The notes beneath the pieces were generated by a model. It was not told where the DNA came from. It saw only the letters and a list, made by a program, of their open reading frames with translations, and ran no database searches. Made by a program: the position numbers and the translations under genes. Below, piece after piece: positions 5,919 through 10,913 of a DNA stretch of 10,913 nt. Every line of letters starts with the position of its first letter. The first letter of the stretch is position 1. Location of the stretch: contig CALQBT020000041.1 in assembly GCA_943328885.2 (NCBI GenBank), forward strand, positions 1-10,913, read 5' to 3'. The stretch comes from Bordetella parapertussis (GTDB lineage Bacteria; Pseudomonadota; Gammaproteobacteria; Burkholderiales; Burkholderiaceae_C).

Positions 5919-6893
5919 ATGACGATGGCTGCCGACCATGGTCGCAGAGTAGGCCTGCTTGGCCTGGGCATCATGGGCAGCGCGATGGCGCACCACTTGA
6001 TGGCCGCAGGATTCGAGGTGCTGGGCTTTGACGTCGACCCGGCCCGCTTGGCGACCTTGGTCGCAGCCGGCGGCGTGGCGGCGGCCTCGCCACGCGAGGT
6101 GGCGGCGGCAGCCGACATCGTCATCAGCGTGCTGCCCAGCGTGAAAGCTTTGGACGAGGTGGTGCTGGGCGAATGCGGCCTGCTGGCCGCTGGCCGCGAC
6201 GGGCTGATCCTGGTCGAAGCCAGCACGCTGCCACTCGAAGACAAGCTGCGCATCCGCGATGGCGCTGCGCCGATGATCACCGTGCTGGATTGCCCCTTGA
6301 GCGGCACCGGCGCGCAGGCGCTGTCCAAGGACTTGCTGGTCTACGCCAGCGGCGACAAAGCTGCCATTGCCCGCTGCGCGCCGGTGTTCCTGGGCTTTGC
6401 CCGCGCCCACCATGACCTGGGCGAGTTCGGCAACGGCAGCAAGATGAAGTTCGTCGCCAATCTGCTGGTGTCGATCCACAACGTCGCAGCGGCTGAGGCC
6501 TTGGTGCTGGGCATGAAAGCGGGGCTCGACCCCGAAGACATCTACCGCGTGGTGGGCGACGGCGCTGGCGGCTCGCGCATGTTCAGCGTTCGCGGTCCGC
6601 TGATGGTGGCCGAGCGCTATGAGCCTGCCACGATGAAGGTCGAGGTCTGGCAAAAAGACATGGCCATCATCTCCCGATTTGCCACCGATCTGCACTGTCC
6701 CACGCCGCTGCTGGACGCCTGTGCCTCGGTCTACACCGCGGCGATGGCGCAGGGGCGCGGCGCCCACGACACGGCTTGCGTTTGTGCCGTGCTGGGCGAG
6801 GCGGCGCGCCTCGAACGCGGCGCTGTCAGAGGCAACAAGCCTGAACACGACCAGGCCCGGATCGGCGATGCCGGTCCTGCGCCAAGCCATTGA
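5919..6893 (+). CDS. NAD(P)-dependent beta-hydroxyacid dehydrogenase family oxidoreductase (3-hydroxyisobutyrate dehydrogenase-like)
   Basis: The product is 324 aa; the family is usually 290-300. The Rossmann motif GLGIMG is at 15-20 and the second strand ends in FDVDP (Asp38), where NADP-preferring relatives carry Asn-Arg, so NAD is the likelier cofactor. The substrate motif is DCPLSGTGAQA (124-134). The catalytic-lysine motif GNGSKMKFVAN (171-181) gives Lys177 and Asn181, and WQKDMAI (244-250) holds the second conserved Lys246-Asp247. Known members oxidise 3-hydroxy acids or reduce semialdehydes and 2-hydroxy-3-oxo acids; the substrate here is unknown. The ATG at 5919 is the first of two close starts (5919, 5925) and has no strong ribosome site. 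A tail of about 25 residues after LERGAVRG is longer than usual and rich in charged and small residues. It follows dctM by 14 bp, so it probably acts on the imported compound or a derivative. Confidence 0.92.
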   Translation: MTMAADHGRRVGLLGLGIMGSAMAHHLMAAGFEVLGFDVDPARLATLVAAGGVAAASPREVAAAADIVISVLPSVKALDEVVLGECGLLAAGRDGLILVEASTLPLEDKLRIRDGAAPMITVLDCPLSGTGAQALSKDLLVYASGDKAAIARCAPVFLGFARAHHDLGEFGNGSKMKFVANLLVSIHNVAAAEALVLGMKAGLDPEDIYRVVGDGAGGSRMFSVRGPLMVAERYEPATMKVEVWQKDMAIISRFATDLHCPTPLLDACASVYTAAMAQGRGAHDTACVCAVLGEAARLERGAVRGNKPEHDQARIGDAGPAPSH

Positions 6894-6939
6894 AGAGGCG
6901 ATCTGCTGGCTGAGTTATCCCGTCAATTGCTTGCGTTAT

Positions 6940-6986
6940 GGTCGACAAAGTCAGATCGCTCCGGCTTTGCCGGTCGACCTATTTTT
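6940..6986 (+). terminator. Terminator- or attenuator-like structure between the dehydrogenase gene and hyuA
   Basis: An inner hairpin, CCGGC-TTT-GCCGG (6961-6973), lies within an outer inverted repeat, GGTCGAC (6940-6946) with GTCGACC (6973-6979); the two share G6973. A run of five T (6982-6986) follows after two bases. The combination resembles an intrinsic terminator with a bulged stem. It may reduce read-through from the TRAP operon into hyuAB or respond to a signal. Confidence 0.4.
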
Positions 6987-6999
6987 AGAGCGAAGAAGT

Positions 7000-7015
7000 G
7001 CCTGCATCGGCAGGC
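7000..7015 (+). promoter_or_regulatory. Hairpin just upstream of the hyuA ribosome site
   Basis: GCCTGC (7000-7005) pairs with GCAGGC (7010-7015) around the tetraloop ATCG. It ends 4 bases before the GGGGAAA ribosome site and could influence access to it. A 6-bp stem may also be chance. Confidence 0.3.
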
Positions 7016-7019
7016 CATT

Positions 7020-7026
7020 GGGGAAA
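7020..7026 (+). promoter_or_regulatory. Ribosome binding site of hyuA
   Basis: GGGGAAA lies 4 bases before the ATG at 7031 (GGGGA is 6 bases before it). It favours that ATG over an in-frame GTG at 6998, and the family's N-terminal strand also begins right after the ATG. Confidence 0.55.
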
Positions 7027-7030
7027 CCGC

Positions 7031-9157
7031 ATGGGACCGTATCTCGTGGGCGTCGACATCGGCGGCACTTTCACCGACTGCGTCGTGTTCGACAAGTCCG
7101 GCCGCATCACCGCGACCAAGTCGCCGTCGACACCGGGCAACTTCGCCGAAGGCATGCTCGCGGCGATGGCAGTTGCCGCTGAGCGGCTGGGTCTGTCGCT
7201 ACAGGATTTTTGCGAGCAGATCAAGGTGCTGACCCACGGCACCACGGTGGGCACCAATGCGCTGATCCAACGCATTGGTGCCAAGGTCGGGCTCATCACC
7301 ACCAAGGGCCATGAGGATTCGATCCACATCATGCGTGGCTCGCGCGGCGTGAACTCGCGTGACATCGCCAAGGTGGTGCATTTCCCAGAGAGCCAGAAGC
7401 CCGATCCGATCGTGCCCAAGCGATGCATCAAGGGCGTATCCGAGCGGGTGGACTGCTTTGGCGAGGTGGTCGTCGCACTCAACGAGGCCGAGGCCGAGGC
7501 CGCTGTCGCAGACTTGCTGGCCGACGGCTGCACCGCGATCGCGATCTGTTTTCTGTGGTCGTTCAGGCGCGGCGATCACGAAAGGCAGGTGCGCGAGATT
7601 GTTCGCCGGTTGGCGCCGGAGGTGTTCATCTCCTGCTCGATCGACATCGCGCCCAAGTGGGGCGAATACGAGCGCACCACGGCCACTGTGCTCAATGCCT
7701 ACATCGGGCCGGTGATGGCGCGCTACTTGTCCAATCTGGACCAGGAGCTCAAACGCCACCATTACCGTCAGCCGCTGCAGATTGCGCAGTGCGCGGGCGG
7801 TTCGGTGTCGGTCGAGCGGGCGATGGAGTCACCGCTGCTCACGCTCGACTCGGGGCCGGTGGCCGGCGTGACCGGGTCGATGTTCTTCGGCAAGCTCATC
7901 GGCACGCCCAACATCATCACCACCGACATGGGCGGCACGTCTTTCGACGTGGGCATCATTGCGGGCGGCCAGCCCGAGTACTCGTCGATCTCCAATGTCA
8001 TCCAGTACGAGTACTTCCTGCCCAAGATCGACATCGAGGCCATCGGGGCGGGCGGCGGCAGCCTGGCGGTCGTCGAGCCTTTTTCCAGGAGCTTGCGCGT
8101 GGGTCCGCAGAGCGCTGGCGCCGACCCCGGCCCGGCCTGTTACGGCCGCGGCAACCAGGTGCCCACGGTGACCGATGCCGATGTCGTGCTGGGCTACCTG
8201 GACCCCGACAACTTCTTGGGCGGACGCATGAAGCTCGACCGCGCCAAGTCGGTGGCCGCCGTGCAGACCGTGGCCGACGCACTCGGCCTGGGCCTGATGG
8301 AGGCTGCCGCCGGCATTGCCAAGATCGCCGAGTTCAAGATGGCCGACATCATCCGCAAGATGACGGTGGAAAAGGGGTACGACCCACGCGATTTCGTGCT
8401 CTTTGCCTTTGGCGGTGCGGGTCCGGTCCACGCGGGCGTGTTCGGTGCTGAACTCGGCGTGCAAAAAGTCATCGTGCCGCTGCGCGAGATCGCATCGACC
8501 TGGTGTGCCTTCGGCGCAGCCTCGGCCGACATCCTGCATGTCTACGAGCAGGTCGATATCCAGGTCTCGCCCTTCGATGCTGCTCGCGTCGACGCGGCGC
8601 TCGATCAGCTCCAGGCGCGCGCCGCAGCGCAAATGGACAAGGACGGCATCGCTTTGTCCCGGCGACGCTTCTCGTTCTCGCTCGACATGCGACACCGCGG
8701 CCAGATCAACGAAGTGGAGTGCGTGCTCGCTGCGCCGCGCCTGAAGGCTGGCAGGCTGCAGGCGCTGCACGATCGCTTCTATGCGCGCTACGAACAGCTC
8801 TACGGCGCCAACGCCTCTTTCAGGGATGCGCGGCTCGAGATCGTCACGCTGCGCTTGCGCGCCAGCGCCGCGACGCCGCGTCCGCGCCTGCATCAGGCCA
8901 AGCAGCTCAGCAGCACGATCCCCGACGTCGCCAGCATGGGCCGTCGCGATGTCTACTGGGACGGGCTCAAGCGAACGGTGAGCACGCCCATCTTCGCCGG
9001 CGCCGAACTGTTGGCAGGCAATGAGATCGATGGCCCTTGCGTGGTGGAGACGGCGCAGACCAACGTCGTCGTCCACCCCGGCCGCAGGCTGCGGGTCGAT
9101 GCCTACGGCAACTTCGCGATCAGCTTTGAGACCCTCACCGAAAAGGCCAGCGCATGA
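7031..9157 (+). CDS. hyuA: Hydantoinase A / oxoprolinase family ATP-dependent subunit (HyuA; acetone/acetophenone carboxylase beta-like)
   Basis: The product is 708 aa, a usual length. It has the ASKHA-type nucleotide-binding fold: phosphate motif VDIGGTFTD (8-16), THGTTVGTNA (68-77), AGGSVS (255-260), DSGPVAGV (273-280), second phosphate motif DMGGTSFDVG (299-308), GAGGGS (339-344), GPQSAGADPGPACYG (358-372) and FGGAGPVHA (460-468). The C-terminal part has DMRHRGQINEVE (552-563) and DGPCVVETAQTNVVVHPG (667-684). Such subunits phosphorylate an amide or enolate oxygen with ATP, and the HyuB partner completes ring hydrolysis or carboxylation. Family members include N-methylhydantoinase, 5-oxoprolinase, caprolactamase, and acetone and acetophenone carboxylases. 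GQINEVE resembles my memory of the carboxylase branch more than of hydantoinases. It overlaps hyuB by four bases (ATGA), so 1:1 production is expected. The exact substrate cannot be read from the sequence. Confidence 0.94.
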   Translation: MGPYLVGVDIGGTFTDCVVFDKSGRITATKSPSTPGNFAEGMLAAMAVAAERLGLSLQDFCEQIKVLTHGTTVGTNALIQRIGAKVGLITTKGHEDSIHIMRGSRGVNSRDIAKVVHFPESQKPDPIVPKRCIKGVSERVDCFGEVVVALNEAEAEAAVADLLADGCTAIAICFLWSFRRGDHERQVREIVRRLAPEVFISCSIDIAPKWGEYERTTATVLNAYIGPVMARYLSNLDQELKRHHYRQPLQIAQCAGGSVSVERAMESPLLTLDSGPVAGVTGSMFFGKLIGTPNIITTDMGGTSFDVGIIAGGQPEYSSISNVIQYEYFLPKIDIEAIGAGGGSLAVVEPFSRSLRVGPQSAGADPGPACYGRGNQVPTVTDADVVLGYLDPDNFLGGRMKLDRAKSVAAVQTVADALGLGLMEAAAGIAKIAEFKMADIIRKMTVEKGYDPRDFVLFAFGGAGPVHAGVFGAELGVQKVIVPLREIASTWCAFGAASADILHVYEQVDIQVSPFDAARVDAALDQLQARAAAQMDKDGIALSRRRFSFSLDMRHRGQINEVECVLAAPRLKAGRLQALHDRFYARYEQLYGANASFRDARLEIVTLRLRASAATPRPRLHQAKQLSSTIPDVASMGRRDVYWDGLKRTVSTPIFAGAELLAGNEIDGPCVVETAQTNVVVHPGRRLRVDAYGNFAISFETLTEKASA

Positions 9158-10913
9158 CCGCACCCCAAGCCCCACCGACCGCCAAGCTGGGGATCTCGCC
9201 CAAGCTCAAACTGCACACCCGCTTCGACGAGACGCTAGACCCCATCACCTACGAGGTGATACGCCACTCGCTGTGGCAGGTCAACGAAGAGCATGGCGCC
9301 ACGATCCAGCGCATCTCGGGCTCGCCGGTGGCGATGTACGCGCTGGACCTGAACCCATCGATCCTGACCGAGGACGCCGAGTTCGTGTACTTCGGGCCCT
9401 ATATGCAGTACATGTCGGGCGTGACCGACACCCAGGTCAAATGGATTTTGGAGTACCGCAGCGACAACCCAGGTATCCGCGACGGCGACATTTTTCTGGC
9501 CAACGACCCCTGGGTCGGCGCGGCGCACCAGCAAGACGTGATGCTGATCTGCCCGGTGTTCTGGCAGGGCGAGCTGTTTTGCTGGGTGACGAACTGCCTG
9601 CACCAGTACGACATCGGCGGCATCACGCCTTCGTCGTTCTGCGGTTCTGCCGAGAGCGCGTACGAAGAAGGCATCTGCATCCCGCCGGTCAAGATCGTCG
9701 AGGACAACCAGATCCGGCGCGACATCGAGGAGCTCTACCTGCGCGCCTCGCGCAAGCCCGACGCTGTGGCCTTGGATTTTCGGGCCCAGTTCGCCGGCAA
9801 TATGACGGCCAAAAAGCGCGTGCTCGAGCTGATCACCCGCTACGGCGCCGAGGTCGTCAAGGGGGTGATGAAGCGCATCCTGGATGCCGGTGAGCGCGCC
9901 TTTCTCGACAAGCTCAAGCGCTTGCCTGACGGCGTCTACCGCGATCGCTCCTACGTCGAGTGCTGCCGGCCAGGCGACCGGCGCGCCCATGTGGTGATGC
10001 TGAGTCTGCGCAAGAAGGGCAACAAGCTGACCTTCGAAAACGAGGGCACGGCGCCGCAGGACGGCGCGATGAACTCCACCTACTCGGGTTGGCGCGGCGC
10101 GCTGATGGTGGCCTTGAACCAGTTGCTGTGCTGGGACCAGAACTTCGCCATCGGCGGGGCGCTGCGGCACGTGGCGTTCGACCCGACCATCGGCACCTTC
10201 AACTGCGCGACGTTCCCAGCCTCGGTGTCCACCGCACCGGTGCAGGCGATGGAGATCTCGCTCTACCCGGCCTACAACGTGCTGTCCAAGATGATCTTCA
10301 GCGATCCGCGCATGCGCGAGGACATCATGTGCATCGGTGGCACCAGCCAGTGGCCTGCCACCATCTTCCGCGGCACCGATCAGTGGAACGAGGCTTACGG
10401 TTACCTGTTGGTCGATCCGATCGGCGGGGCCATCGGCGCGTTCTCCGCCGGCGACGGCATCTCCAACGGCGGCCAATCGCGCACGCCGATCTGCCGCTTG
10501 CCCAACGTCGAGCACAACGAGCAGTCATTCCCGGTGCTGATCCTGTACCGCAAAGAGGTCATAGACTCGGGCGGCGCCGGGCGCTGGCGCGGCGGCTTGT
10601 CGGCCGAGACCTGTTTCATTCCGCACCGCACCGAGGTGATCACGCACGACACGCTGTCTTCGGGCAACGCGATCCCGACTTCCACCGGGATGATGGGCGG
10701 CTACCCGGCCACCGTCAACGTCTACAAATTCAAGCGCGACACCGACATCTTGCAGCGCCTGGCCGACGCCGACCTGATCAGCGACATCGCCGAAGTGCAG
10801 GGCCGCGTCGAAGAACTGCAACTGCGCCAGCAGAACTTCCAGCAACACCCCAGCGACGTGTACTCGGTGATCTGGACCGCTGCCGGCGGTTTCGGCGACC
10901 CGACCGAGCGCGA
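9154..10913 (+). CDS. hyuB: Hydantoinase B / oxoprolinase family subunit (HyuB; carboxylase alpha-like), 3' partial
   Basis: The frame is open from the ATG at 9154 to the right edge, 586 residues, with no stop seen. It begins inside the hyuA stop (ATGA). Family landmarks: DPITYEVIRHSL (29-40), GDIFLANDPWVGAAHQQD (111-128), LHQYDIGGITP (149-159), AQFAGN (211-216), NEQSFPVL (455-462), DSGGAGRWRGG (471-481) and GGFGDPTER (578-586) near the usual C-terminal end. His125, Asp128 and His150 have the spacing I recall for the Mn ligands of acetone carboxylase alpha (His150, Asp153, His175). A 28-residue extension precedes DPITYEV, and a long helical, Gln/Glu/Leu-rich insert (about 530-565) precedes GGFGDP; simple hydantoinase B proteins often lack both. 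Together with HyuA it would form an ATP-dependent amidohydrolase or a biotin-independent ketone carboxylase. A few dozen or more residues are missing. Confidence 0.93.
   Translation, partial: MTAPQAPPTAKLGISPKLKLHTRFDETLDPITYEVIRHSLWQVNEEHGATIQRISGSPVAMYALDLNPSILTEDAEFVYFGPYMQYMSGVTDTQVKWILEYRSDNPGIRDGDIFLANDPWVGAAHQQDVMLICPVFWQGELFCWVTNCLHQYDIGGITPSSFCGSAESAYEEGICIPPVKIVEDNQIRRDIEELYLRASRKPDAVALDFRAQFAGNMTAKKRVLELITRYGAEVVKGVMKRILDAGERAFLDKLKRLPDGVYRDRSYVECCRPGDRRAHVVMLSLRKKGNKLTFENEGTAPQDGAMNSTYSGWRGALMVALNQLLCWDQNFAIGGALRHVAFDPTIGTFNCATFPASVSTAPVQAMEISLYPAYNVLSKMIFSDPRMREDIMCIGGTSQWPATIFRGTDQWNEAYGYLLVDPIGGAIGAFSAGDGISNGGQSRTPICRLPNVEHNEQSFPVLILYRKEVIDSGGAGRWRGGLSAETCFIPHRTEVITHDTLSSGNAIPTSTGMMGGYPATVNVYKFKRDTDILQRLADADLISDIAEVQGRVEELQLRQQNFQQHPSDVYSVIWTAAGGFGDPTER

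Noticed and set aside
5901..6890. A 329-codon open frame on the minus strand opposite the dehydrogenase gene
   Set aside because: It is the mirror of the dehydrogenase frame, has no recognisable motif, and the plus strand shows GLGIMG and the catalytic Lys motif.
7829..9175. A 448-codon open frame on the minus strand opposite hyuA
   Set aside because: The translation is typical low-complexity antisense of a GC-rich gene, while the plus strand carries all HyuA motifs.
9235..10515. A 426-codon open frame on the minus strand opposite hyuB
   Set aside because: It is the antisense shadow of a strongly conserved HyuB frame in GC-rich DNA. Its translation is rich in His, Arg, Asp and Ala with no family motif.
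1..10913. CRISPR array, tRNA or rRNA genes, or an intact insertion sequence
   Set aside because: I saw no regularly spaced repeats, no cloverleaf or rRNA-like stretch, and no transposase with terminal repeats.

Overview
The window looks like a chromosomal catabolic region of a GC-rich betaproteobacterium, most likely Burkholderiales (Comamonadaceae/Alcaligenaceae type). The reasons are the high GC codon use, a Bug-family (TctC-like) periplasmic binding protein, which is a family greatly expanded in that order, and a TRAP transporter linked to hydantoinase/oxoprolinase-family genes. The genus cannot be fixed from the sequence alone.

Left part (1-1003): the C-terminal three quarters of an M20 zinc amidohydrolase (N-carbamoyl-amino-acid hydrolase / allantoate amidohydrolase type) runs off the left edge. 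It meets a convergent Bug-family solute-binding protein gene (minus strand, 1004-2068), with a small stem-loop between them. Upstream of the Bug gene lies 864 bp (2069-2932) without a convincing gene. This stretch is poorer in GC, rich in inverted repeats, and separates the Bug gene from the divergent operon to its right.

Right part (2933-end, all plus strand): a TRAP transporter in the order dctP (periplasmic binding protein), dctQ and dctM (membrane subunits), then a beta-hydroxyacid dehydrogenase-family oxidoreductase 14 bp after dctM. A 137-bp gap with a terminator-like structure follows, then hyuA (complete) and hyuB (cut by the right edge), which overlap by 4 bases. dctQ/dctM overlap by one base and a stem-loop separates dctP from dctQ.

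Reading: TRAP imports a small molecule, the dehydrogenase redox-processes it or a downstream product, and the ATP-dependent HyuAB pair either hydrolyses a cyclic amide/imide or carboxylates a ketone. Two details suggest that the substrate is not an ordinary carboxylate. The DctP-like protein has Ala where TRAP binding proteins normally carry the carboxylate-binding Arg. HyuB has an His/Asp/His arrangement with the spacing I recall for the Mn site of acetone carboxylase alpha, and a long N-terminal extension. The M20 hydrolase on the left would instead fit a classic hydantoin route (HyuAB opens the ring, the carbamoylase removes the carbamoyl group). The window alone does not decide between these. 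No RNA genes, CRISPR arrays or intact mobile elements were seen.
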